21,357 nucleotides of DNA from JAVVEG01 sp032251455 (GTDB lineage Bacteria > Pseudomonadota > Gammaproteobacteria > Pseudomonadales > Pseudohongiellaceae): contig JAVVEG010000031.1 of assembly GCA_032251455.1 (NCBI GenBank), positions 1-21,357 of the forward strand, read 5' to 3'. Under the pieces are notes generated by a model. It saw nothing but the letters and a program-made list of their open reading frames with translations. It searched no databases and was not told the DNA's origin. Position numbers and translations under genes: made by a program. Position 1 is the first letter of the stretch, and each line of letters opens with the position of its first letter. Positions 14,632 through 21,357 of the stretch are shown here, one piece after another.

Positions 14632-15564
14632 GTGGGACAAGGACGCAGGCAGCGCGGCCGTAACATCAGCGGCATGATTGTGGTGGACAAGCCGCAGGGC
14701 GTCAGCTCCAATGCCTGCCTGCAGGAAGTAAAGCGGATTTTCAATGCCAGCAAGGCTGGCCATACCGGCAGCCTGGATCCGCTGGCGACCGGTGTGCTGC
14801 CACTGTGCCTGGGCGAGGCCACCAAGGTTTCACAGTATTTGCTGGAAGCCGATAAAAGCTACACAACCCGCATCAGATTGGGTGTTCGCACCGACACGGC
14901 AGACAGCGAAGGCACAGTCATCAGTGAACGGGATGCCAGCCATGTCAGTCGGCAGGATATTGTAAACCTGCTGCCACAATTCACAGGCAGAATAAACCAG
15001 CTACCACCTATGTACTCCGCCTTGAAACATCAGGGCACGCCTCTTTATCGGCTGGCACGAGAGGGCAGGGAAGTAGAGCGTCAGCCCAGAGCGGTGACCA
15101 TCTACCGGCTGGAAATGACAGATTTTATGCCCCAGGAGTTTGAGCTGGAGATCAGTTGCAGCAAGGGAACCTATATCAGGACCATAGCCGATGATCTGGG
15201 TGAGGCGCTGGGTTGTGGCGCCCATGTCATCGCGCTCAGACGCCTGCAGGCAGGGGGGTTTACTCTGGCAAATTGTGTTACCATGCCGGCCCTGAGAGCA
15301 ATGCGACCAGAGCACACAGAGGAGCCGGATGCTTTTGCCGCCCTGGACAAGCTGCTGGTCGGTGCCGACCAGGCAGTATTGCAACTACCGGCAGTTGTTC
15401 TGCCACAGTCCACTGCCTGGTTTATCAAGCAGGGGCAGCCAGTGATGGTAAGACATTTGCCCGCAGACGGTCTTGTACGCTTGTACGAGGAACAGGAATT
15501 CATCGGTATTGGTGTCATCCTCGACGATGGTCGGGTAGCACCCCGCCGATTAATGACGCAGTAA
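14632..15564 (+). CDS. truB: tRNA pseudouridine-55 synthase TruB
   Basis: This 310-aa TruB begins at GTG (14632), supported by GGAG 7 bp upstream. The catalytic motif GHTGSLDPLATGVLP carries the nucleophile Asp49. KSYTTRIRLGVRTDTADSEG, SALKHQGTPLYRLAREG and the SKGTYIRTIADDLG motif follow, then a C-terminal PUA-like part (about 250-310). TruB makes pseudouridine 55 in the T loop of nearly all elongator tRNAs and acts as a tRNA chaperone. It follows rbfA by 30 bp. Confidence 0.97.
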   Translation: MGQGRRQRGRNISGMIVVDKPQGVSSNACLQEVKRIFNASKAGHTGSLDPLATGVLPLCLGEATKVSQYLLEADKSYTTRIRLGVRTDTADSEGTVISERDASHVSRQDIVNLLPQFTGRINQLPPMYSALKHQGTPLYRLAREGREVERQPRAVTIYRLEMTDFMPQEFELEISCSKGTYIRTIADDLGEALGCGAHVIALRRLQAGGFTLANCVTMPALRAMRPEHTEEPDAFAALDKLLVGADQAVLQLPAVVLPQSTAWFIKQGQPVMVRHLPADGLVRLYEEQEFIGIGVILDDGRVAPRRLMTQ

Positions 15565-15669
15565 GGCAGTAAGACAGCAAGGGAACTCCCAGGCGACTAT
15601 CAATATGCATGGTCGAACTGGCGACGGGAAGTCACTTTAATTGAACGCATATTCATAGAGAGAAAAATC

Positions 15670-15939
15670 ATGGCATTATCCGCAGCACAGAAAGAAGCAA
15701 TCATCAAAGAGTACGCACAAAGTGAAGGCGATACAGGATCACCGGAAGTTCAGGTGGCCCTGCTGACCGAAAACATCAATTTGCTGCAATCTCATTTCAA
15801 AGAACACATCCATGATCACCACTCACGCCGTGGCCTGATCCGCATGGTTAACAGCCGACGCAAACTGCTTGATTATCTCAAGCGCAAGAACGTTGATCGC
15901 TATGCCACGTTGATCAAGAAACTGAACCTGCGTCGCTGA
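15670..15939 (+). CDS. rpsO: 30S ribosomal protein S15
   Basis: This is an 89-aa S15 of standard length with the conserved EGDTGSPEVQVALLTENINL, HDHHSRRGLIRMVNSRRKLL and LKRKNVDRY. S15 is a primary binder of the 16S rRNA central domain. AGAGAG sits 6-12 bp before the ATG. The 105-bp space from truB may hold its own promoter (TTTAAT near 15636 with a poor -35) and the mRNA site for S15 autoregulation known in E. coli, though I cannot identify a pseudoknot. It precedes pnp, as in E. coli. Confidence 0.98.
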   Translation: MALSAAQKEAIIKEYAQSEGDTGSPEVQVALLTENINLLQSHFKEHIHDHHSRRGLIRMVNSRRKLLDYLKRKNVDRYATLIKKLNLRR

Positions 15940-15975
15940 GTCGGTAATTATCGATAACTATTGGTAACTATAAGC

Positions 15976-16020
15976 GAGACCCTTGGTAGACAGGATGTCG
16001 TGCAATGGGGCCCGGGTCTC
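15976..16020 (+). promoter_or_regulatory. pnp leader hairpin (candidate RNase III site)
   Basis: GAGACCC (15976-15982) pairs perfectly with GGGTCTC (16014-16020), with further possible pairing inside, in the rpsO-pnp spacer. There is no T-run, so it is not a terminator. In E. coli a hairpin here is cut by RNase III and lets PNPase repress its own mRNA; the same role is inferred. Confidence 0.6.
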
Positions 16021-16043
16021 AATCAAAAATACAGGAAGAGAAT

Positions 16044-18161
16044 ATGTTTAATATTGTGAGAAAAACATTCCAGTACGGAAATGACACAGTGACACTGGAA
16101 ACCGGGAAAATTGCCAGACAGGCAACCGGTGCCGTCGTTGTCACCATGGGAGACTCCCAGGTGCTGGCTACTGTTGTGGGGCGCAAAAAAGCCCAGCCAG
16201 GTGCCGATTTTTTCCCGCTGACGGTCAACTATCAGGAAAAGACTTATGCTGCCGGCAAGATTCCCGGCGGATTTTTCAAGCGTGAAGGCCGTCCGACAGA
16301 GAAGGAAACCCTGGTTTGCCGTTTGATCGACCGGCCCATTCGACCCTTGTTCCCGGAAGGTTTCAAGAATGAAGTCCAGGTTGTCTGTACGGTTATCTCA
16401 GCAGGCAAGGATCAGGACCCGGATATTGCTGCCTTGATCGGTGCCTCTGCTGCCCTGTCCATTTCCGGCATTCCATTCAATGGTCCGATTGCAGCAGCCC
16501 GTGTAGGTTATGATCTGGAAGAAGGTTATATCCTGAACCCCGGTTCAGCCGCGCTGACAGGTTCAGCACTGGATATGGTGGTGGCTGGAACGAAGTCAGC
16601 CGTCACCATGGTTGAATCCGAAGCCAAACAGCTGAGTGAAGATCAGATGCTGGGTGCGGTGTTGTTCGCCCATGAAGCCATGCAAGTGGTCATCAGTGCA
16701 ATTGAAGAGTTGGCCGCCGAGGCGGGCAAACCTGTCTGGGACTGGCAGCCTGAGCCGGTCAATGAGACCCTGCAACAAGCCATGCAGGAAGCCTTTGCCG
16801 CCGCCATGGCCGAAGCCTATCAGATCTCTGACAAGATGCAGCGCTATGATGCTATCGGGCAGTTGCAGCAGAAAGCCATCGAACAATTTGCCAGTGAAGA
16901 ATCTGCTGTGACAGCGGATGAGGTGAAAAGCCTGTTTTCTGCTCTGGAAAGCAAGGTCGTGCGCCATCGCATCCTGGATGGTCATCCCCGCATCGATGGA
17001 CGTGATACCCGAACAGTTCGCCCCATCGCCATTGAAACCGGCGTGCTGCCCAAGGCGCATGGTTCGGCTCTGTTCACCCGGGGTGAGACTCAGGCACTGG
17101 TAGTGACCACACTGGGCGCGATTCGCGATTCCCAGTTGATAGAAGGTCTTGAAGGGTCGAAGAAGGAAGCCTTCATGCTGCACTACAACTTCCCTCCCTA
17201 CAGCGTGGGTGAGACGGGTTTCATGAGTGGGCCCAAGCGGCGTGAAATTGGTCATGGCAAGCTGGCCAAACGCGGTGTCCAGGCGGTCATGCCGGCGGAA
17301 GATTCTTTTCCTTATGCCATTCGCATCGTCTCTGAAATCACCGAATCCAACGGCTCCAGCTCCATGGCGACAGTCTGTGGCAGTTCCCTGGCAATGATGG
17401 ATGCCGGTGTACCCATCTCGGCACCGGTGGCCGGGATCGCCATGGGCCTGATCAAGGAAGGCGACAAGTTTTCGGTGCTGACCGACATCCTGGGTGACGA
17501 AGACCATCTGGGCGACATGGATTTCAAGGTGGCTGGTACAGCCAATGGCGTGACTGCCCTGCAGATGGATATCAAGATTCAGGGCATTACCGAAGAGATT
17601 ATGGAAATCGCCCTCAACCAGGCTTTTGAGGCGCGGTTGCATATTCTTGCTGAAATGAACAAGGTGCTGGCTGAACCCCGGGCGACTGTCTCCGAGAATG
17701 CGCCTTCCATGGCCACCATGAAGGTGGACGCCGACAAGATTCGTGATGTCATCGGCAAGGGGGGCGCAACCATTCGCTCCATTACCGAGCAAAGCGGAGC
17801 GTCCGTGGACATCGATGACGATGGCAACATCCGTATTTACGGAGAAGATGCCACCTCACGCGACAAGGCCATCGAGCTGATCCAGAGCATCACTGCCGAG
17901 GCTGAAATTGGCAAGCTGTACATGGGCAAGGTAGCTCGCATCGTCGACTTTGGTGCCTTCATCACCATTCTCCCGGGCAAGGATGGTCTGGTACACATAT
18001 CCCAGATCTCTGCCGACCGGGTTGAGAATGTCGGTGAATACCTGAAAGAAGGCCAGGAAGTGCTGGTCAAGGTGACCGATCTTGATGCGCGTGGCCGGAT
18101 CAAGCTGAGTATCAAGGAAATTACTGAAGACGATAAAGCGGAATTTGCCGCCGCGGAGTGA
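16044..18161 (+). CDS. pnp: Polyribonucleotide nucleotidyltransferase (PNPase)
   Basis: The start at 16044 (705 aa) is chosen because AGGAAGAG lies just upstream and MFNIVRKTFQYGNDTVTLETG is the family N-terminus; a 13-codon upstream extension is not native. Two RNase PH-like domains follow: the first with KIPGGFFKREGRPTEKE and RLIDRPIRPLFP, the second with FTRGETQAL, the YSVGE loop and GDEDHLGDMDFKVAGT, whose Asp residues bind metal. Then come KH (DVIGKGGATIRSI, about 568-580) and S1 (GKLYMGKVARIVDFGAF, about 625-690). PNPase degrades RNA 3' to 5' by phosphorolysis and joins RNase E in the degradosome. It is the last gene of the operon, ending at a terminator. Confidence 0.98.
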   Translation: MFNIVRKTFQYGNDTVTLETGKIARQATGAVVVTMGDSQVLATVVGRKKAQPGADFFPLTVNYQEKTYAAGKIPGGFFKREGRPTEKETLVCRLIDRPIRPLFPEGFKNEVQVVCTVISAGKDQDPDIAALIGASAALSISGIPFNGPIAAARVGYDLEEGYILNPGSAALTGSALDMVVAGTKSAVTMVESEAKQLSEDQMLGAVLFAHEAMQVVISAIEELAAEAGKPVWDWQPEPVNETLQQAMQEAFAAAMAEAYQISDKMQRYDAIGQLQQKAIEQFASEESAVTADEVKSLFSALESKVVRHRILDGHPRIDGRDTRTVRPIAIETGVLPKAHGSALFTRGETQALVVTTLGAIRDSQLIEGLEGSKKEAFMLHYNFPPYSVGETGFMSGPKRREIGHGKLAKRGVQAVMPAEDSFPYAIRIVSEITESNGSSSMATVCGSSLAMMDAGVPISAPVAGIAMGLIKEGDKFSVLTDILGDEDHLGDMDFKVAGTANGVTALQMDIKIQGITEEIMEIALNQAFEARLHILAEMNKVLAEPRATVSENAPSMATMKVDADKIRDVIGKGGATIRSITEQSGASVDIDDDGNIRIYGEDATSRDKAIELIQSITAEAEIGKLYMGKVARIVDFGAFITILPGKDGLVHISQISADRVENVGEYLKEGQEVLVKVTDLDARGRIKLSIKEITEDDKAEFAAAE

Positions 18162-18190
18162 TCCCGGCAGCTGATTGTTCGCCCAAACAG

Positions 18191-18228
18191 AAATCCCGCC
18201 CCAGGTTGCGACCGGTGCGGGATTTTTT
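18191..18228 (+). terminator. Intrinsic terminator after pnp
   Basis: AAATCCCGC (18191-18199) and GCGGGATTT (18217-18225) form a perfect 9-bp stem followed by TTTATTT. It lies 29 bp past the pnp stop and closes the rimP-pnp gene run. Confidence 0.9.
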
Positions 18229-18259
18229 ATTTGAGCCCGTGTCAGCAGACCCGCATAAT

Positions 18260-18308
18260 TGCTATGCTCTGTCACGCCTGAGGGCGTACGCATAACAGAG
18301 CATAAGCA
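18260..18308. repeat. Long interrupted inverted repeat before the acetyltransferase gene
   Basis: TGCTATGCTCTGT (18260-18272) pairs with ACAGAGCATAAGCA (18295-18308) with one bulged base. A smaller ACGCC/GGCGT hairpin (18274-18278, 18283-18287) sits inside. It lies 38-86 bp before the GNAT start and may be an operator or a 5' UTR stem. There is no T-run, so it is not an intrinsic terminator. Confidence 0.6.
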
Positions 18309-18346
18309 GACATACAGGGCTGACAGACCCCCAGAAAGGACATGCA

Positions 18347-18865
18347 ATGCAGATTTCGACAGAAATTCCCGGCTTCAGTATCCGTGCCGCAAGGCCGGAT
18401 GACTGTGCGCTTATTCTTGGCTTTATCCAGGAACTGGCCGATTACGAAAAACTATCCCATGAAGTGCTGGCAACACCCGACATACTGCGGGAAACCCTGT
18501 TCGGTGAACGCCGCTATGCCGAGGTACTGATCGGGGAATATGAAGGCCGGGCTGTGGCCTATGCCTTGTTTTTTCATAATTTTTCCACCTTCACCGGCCG
18601 TCCGGGTATTTATCTGGAGGATATCTATGTGCAGCCTGCCATGCGGGGCAAGGGATTTGGCAAGACGCTGATGACGGTCATGGCCAAACTGGCCGTGGAC
18701 AGAAAATGTACCCGGCTGGAGTGGTCGGTGCTGGACTGGAATGAGCCCTCTATCCGCTTTTACCGCTCCATCGGGGCAATTCCGATGGATGGATGGACTG
18801 TGCAACGCATGACGGGTGACGCATTGACAGCATTGGCCGGGCAGTTCCGGGGTACGCAGCAATGA
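18347..18865 (+). CDS. GNAT acetyltransferase, polyamine/thialysine type
   Basis: This is a 172-aa single-domain GNAT. The acetyl-CoA loop is RGKGFGK (Q/RxxGxG type) after GIYLEDIYVQPAM, the strand-loop pattern typical of the spermidine/spermine and thialysine N-acetyltransferase branch, as is HNFSTFTGRPG upstream. The C-terminal WSVLDWNEPSIRFYRSIGA is the usual GNAT motif B with the conserved Asn and Tyr. It probably acetylates a small amine or diamine; the exact substrate is not readable. AAAGGA lies 6 bp before the ATG. Its stop overlaps the next start by 4 bp (ATGA), so it is co-translated with the aminotransferase. Confidence 0.88.
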   Translation: MQISTEIPGFSIRAARPDDCALILGFIQELADYEKLSHEVLATPDILRETLFGERRYAEVLIGEYEGRAVAYALFFHNFSTFTGRPGIYLEDIYVQPAMRGKGFGKTLMTVMAKLAVDRKCTRLEWSVLDWNEPSIRFYRSIGAIPMDGWTVQRMTGDALTALAGQFRGTQQ

Positions 18866-19719
18866 GCAGAACCGTTTTCCTGAATGGTGTTTTCCTGCCG
18901 GAAACAGAGGCAAAGGTATCCATTTTCGACAGGGGTTTCCTGTTTGGTGATGGAGTCTATGAAGTGATTCCGGTGTTGCAGGGCAAATTGGTTGATGAGG
19001 CTCATTCCGTTGAGCGCCTGCGCCGCAGTCTGGCGGAGCTGGAGATACCCTGGCCGTGCAGTGAGCCGGATTATCAGACTATGTTGCGGGAGCTGATTCA
19101 GCGCAACGCGCTGCAGGAAGGCAGTGTCTATGTACAGGTGACCCGGGGTGTGGCAGAGCGTGACTTCCCCTATCCACAGGGAATCAGCAGCACCCTGATG
19201 GCTTACACTTCAGCGCGGGCGCTGTTGGCCAATCCGCATGCCGAACGCGGGGTTGCGGTGGTGTCGGTGCCGGACCTGCGCTGGCGCCGCCGGGATATCA
19301 AGTCTATCAATCTGCTCGCACAATGCATGGCCAAGCAGCAGGCGAGCAGTCAGGGTGCCTTTGAGTGCTGGATGCACGAGGATGGCCTGGTTACCGAAGG
19401 TGGTTCCTCTTCTGCATTCATCATCAAGAATGGGTGTATCATTACCCGTGCCCTGTCCAAAGCCATTCTGCCGGGAATCCGACGCAAGGTGATTGTGCAG
19501 AAGGCCAGAGAGCAAGGGATAAGACTGGAGGAACGTGCATTCAGTCTTGAAGAAGCCTATGCTGCAGACGAAGCGTTCTTGAGCAGTGCCACCACCCTGG
19601 TGTTGCCAGTGGTGCAGATCGATGGCAGGCCCATTGCCGATGGCAGACCAGGGCCGCTGACCCGGCAGTTACGCAGCCTCTACATAGAGGCACTGCAGGA
19701 TGAAGCCGCCGGCAAATGA
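18862..19719 (+). CDS. dat: D-amino-acid aminotransferase (fold-type IV PLP enzyme)
   Basis: This 285-aa class IV aminotransferase has the N-terminal VSIFDRGFLFGDGVYEVIPV (19-38), the PLP lysine Lys147 in RDIKSINLLAQ, Glu179 in DGLVTEGGSSSAFIIKNG and the phosphate-binding SSATTLVLPV. The FGDGVYEV and DIKSINLL motifs fit D-alanine/D-amino-acid aminotransferase better than branched-chain aminotransferase or ADC lyase. The enzyme moves amino groups between D-amino acids and 2-oxoglutarate, feeding D-Glu or D-Ala pools for peptidoglycan. In many gammaproteobacteria a similar gene lies near the lipoate and D-Ala carboxypeptidase genes; here its neighbours are a GNAT and a gamma-glutamyltranspeptidase. 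Confidence 0.9.
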   Translation: MSRTVFLNGVFLPETEAKVSIFDRGFLFGDGVYEVIPVLQGKLVDEAHSVERLRRSLAELEIPWPCSEPDYQTMLRELIQRNALQEGSVYVQVTRGVAERDFPYPQGISSTLMAYTSARALLANPHAERGVAVVSVPDLRWRRRDIKSINLLAQCMAKQQASSQGAFECWMHEDGLVTEGGSSSAFIIKNGCIITRALSKAILPGIRRKVIVQKAREQGIRLEERAFSLEEAYAADEAFLSSATTLVLPVVQIDGRPIADGRPGPLTRQLRSLYIEALQDEAAGK

Positions 19720-19806
19720 CAGTGATAATGACAGTAACAAGAATGGAAATATCAGGTATCTGGGGAACCTGTGGGTGCAAATGATGGTAAACCGGAGAAT
19801 GAGTAT

Positions 19807-21357
19807 ATGAAGAATAATTTTATGTTCAAGAGCATGGTCTTGGTTCTGGCCTTCCTGCTTGGTTTCAGCGTATATGCCGAAGGTGGCAAGACGCCCCTGC
19901 GCGTCAAAAACGGGGCCGTNNNNNNNNNNNNNNNNNNNNNNNNNNNNNNNNNNNNNNNNNNNNNNNNNNNNNNNNNNNNNNNNNNNNNNNNNNNNNNNNN
20001 NNNNNNNNNNNNNNNNNNNCTCGGGCCGGATGGCCAGGTGATTGATAACTCCAATCATCGCGGCATGCTGTCGATAGGTGTGCCAGGCACAGTGGCTGGC
20101 ATGGCCAAGGCACATGAGGAGCTGGGCAGTCTGCCCTGGGCCGATCTGGTGGCTCCGGCGGTGAAACTGGCTCGCGAAGGCATCCCCATCACTTATGCCT
20201 TGTACCAGGGTTTCAGTCGCAATCAGGCTTACTGGGATCAGTATCCCTCATCTGCCAAGGTATTCCTGAAGGCAGACGGCAGCCCCTACGAACTGGGTGA
20301 TACCTGGAAGCAGCCCGACCTGGCGCGCACCCTTGAGCGCATCATGCATGAAGGGCGGGACGGCTTCTACAAGGGTGAAAATGCCCGTATGCTGGCTGAA
20401 TTCATGGCGGCCAACGGGGGATTGATCACTGAGGCAGATCTGGAGGCCTATAAAGCGGTTGAACGTGCTCCTGTGCGCGGAACCTACCGGGGCTACGAGG
20501 TTGTCAGCATGCCTCCACCGAGTTCAGGTGGGGTGGGTATTATTGAGATGCTGAATATTCTTGAAGGCTTTGACCTGGCCGCCACTGGTCATAATTCGGC
20601 GCAGACCCTGCACCTGATGACCGAAGCCATGCGCCGTGCCTATGCCGACCGGGCCGAGTTCCTGGGCGATCCCGATTTCAACAGCGACATGCCGCTCAAC
20701 CGGCTGCTCAGCAAGGAGTATGCAGCCAGCCTGCGGGCCAGTATCGACCCGCACAAGGCCTCGGTCAGCGACGAAACCGAGTTCAGCAATATCTATGAGA
20801 GCGAGGACACTACACACTTTTCCGTGGTCGATAAGGACGGCAATATGGTTTCCCTGACCTATACCCTGGAGAATGGTTACGGTTCACGCATCGTGGCCGA
20901 AGGGGGTGGGTATCTGCTCAATAACGAGATGGGTGACTTCAATGCAGTGCCGGGTGTCACCACAAGAGATGGGCAGATCGGAACAACTCCCAATCTGGTC
21001 GAGCCGCAGAAGCGTATGCTGTCCAGCATGTCCCCCACCATTCTTGGGCAGAACGGCAAGCCGGTGCTGGCCATAGGCAGCCCTGGCGGACGCACCATCA
21101 TCAACACCACGCTGCAGGTGATTCTGAATATGGTTGATCATGGCTTGAATGTGGCGCAGGCAGTGGAAGCCGGTCGTATTCATCATCAGTGGCTGCCCGA
21201 TGTGACCAGCATGGAAGCCAATGTCTTCTCGCCGGATACCATCCGCCTGTACGAGAGCATGGGCCATGAAACCAGTGTTCGCGGCAACCAGGGTTCCGCC
21301 ATGGGTATCTACCATGACCGTGAAAACGGGCTGTATGAAGCCGCTGCGGATTCCCGT
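19807..21357 (+). CDS. ggt: Gamma-glutamyltranspeptidase, gapped and cut by the window end
   Basis: The start has GGAG 9 bp upstream and a signal peptide (MKNNFMFKSMVLVLAFLLGF, then SVYA). After a 100-N gap the frame continues with SIGVPGTVAGMAKAHEELG, MPPPSSGGVG, AYADRAEFLGDPDF, the self-cleavage site DTTHFSVVDKDGNMVSLTYT (catalytic Thr codon at 20809), LLNNEMGDF, SSMSPTI and IGSPGGRTIINT. It is a periplasmic Ntn-hydrolase: the precursor cuts itself before that Thr, and the two subunits then cleave or transfer gamma-glutamyl groups from glutathione and related peptides. Compared with E. coli Ggt, about 80 residues should lie in the gap, so 100 Ns is too few. The frame is open to the window edge, with the C-terminal end missing. 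Confidence 0.95.
   Translation, partial: MKNNFMFKSMVLVLAFLLGFSVYAEGGKTPLRVKNGAXXXXXXXXXXXXXXXXXXXXXXXXXXXXXXXXXXLGPDGQVIDNSNHRGMLSIGVPGTVAGMAKAHEELGSLPWADLVAPAVKLAREGIPITYALYQGFSRNQAYWDQYPSSAKVFLKADGSPYELGDTWKQPDLARTLERIMHEGRDGFYKGENARMLAEFMAANGGLITEADLEAYKAVERAPVRGTYRGYEVVSMPPPSSGGVGIIEMLNILEGFDLAATGHNSAQTLHLMTEAMRRAYADRAEFLGDPDFNSDMPLNRLLSKEYAASLRASIDPHKASVSDETEFSNIYESEDTTHFSVVDKDGNMVSLTYTLENGYGSRIVAEGGGYLLNNEMGDFNAVPGVTTRDGQIGTTPNLVEPQKRMLSSMSPTILGQNGKPVLAIGSPGGRTIINTTLQVILNMVDHGLNVAQAVEAGRIHHQWLPDVTSMEANVFSPDTIRLYESMGHETSVRGNQGSAMGIYHDRENGLYEAAADSR
19920..20019. other. 100-N assembly gap inside ggt
   Basis: Exactly 100 Ns with different sequence on each side, unlike the infB gap. The placeholder happens to keep frame. 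From the family alignment I estimate some 240 missing bases, covering the N-terminal part of the large subunit including the usual GGNAVDAAVA and GGGGF segments. Confidence 0.85.

Noticed and set aside
16005..16043. 13-codon N-terminal extension of PNPase
   Set aside because: The standard PNPase N-terminus begins at 16044 with a strong ribosome binding site just before it; the extension overlaps the leader hairpin.
16596..17792. 398-aa minus-strand ORF opposite pnp
   Set aside because: PNPase domains fully account for this sequence; the His/Gly-rich translation is an antisense shadow.

Overview
The window reads as a piece of a gammaproteobacterial chromosome from a draft assembly. The right half holds the classic run rimP-nusA-infB-rbfA-truB-rpsO-pnp, which in E. 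coli and many relatives lies directly downstream of an initiator tRNA. Here the 3' half of an initiator tRNA (CAT anticodon) is at the very left edge, and about 9 kb of other DNA lies between it and rimP. A 44-bp perfect duplication of the tRNA 3' end (11-54 and 112-155) starts that DNA, as expected for a tRNA-targeted integration. No integrase and no third repeat copy were seen, so the right boundary is unproven.

Region 1 (156 to about 5.6 kb), all genes on the minus strand: a 518-aa protein joining an AbiEi-like N-terminal half to a canonical Fic domain; four 24-bp-period iterons just upstream of it; a decayed, frameshifted fragment of a second such gene; and two tandem, divergent hipBA toxin-antitoxin modules, each with its own inverted-repeat promoter region. 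This is a toxin/persistence cluster.

Region 2 (5.7-9.0 kb): an exported class I methyltransferase, a divergent cytosolic zinc-ribbon/HExxH putative metallopeptidase, and a secreted protein with calcium-binding thrombospondin type 3-like repeats that ends at a very strong terminator.

Region 3 (9.0-18.2 kb): a near-consensus sigma70 promoter, a roughly 160-nt leader or small RNA ending at an intrinsic terminator, a second attenuator-like terminator, then rimP, nusA, infB, rbfA, truB, rpsO and pnp. These cover 30S maturation, transcription elongation, translation initiation, tRNA modification and RNA decay. infB is split by a 100-N gap whose two flanks are the same 55 bp. Removing the gap and one copy restores an intact 857-aa IF-2, so the break is an assembly artefact.

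Region 4 (18.2 kb to end): a polyamine/thialysine-type GNAT acetyltransferase overlapping a D-amino-acid aminotransferase by 4 bp, then an exported gamma-glutamyltranspeptidase broken by a second 100-N gap and running off the window. All three act on amino-acid or amine substrates.
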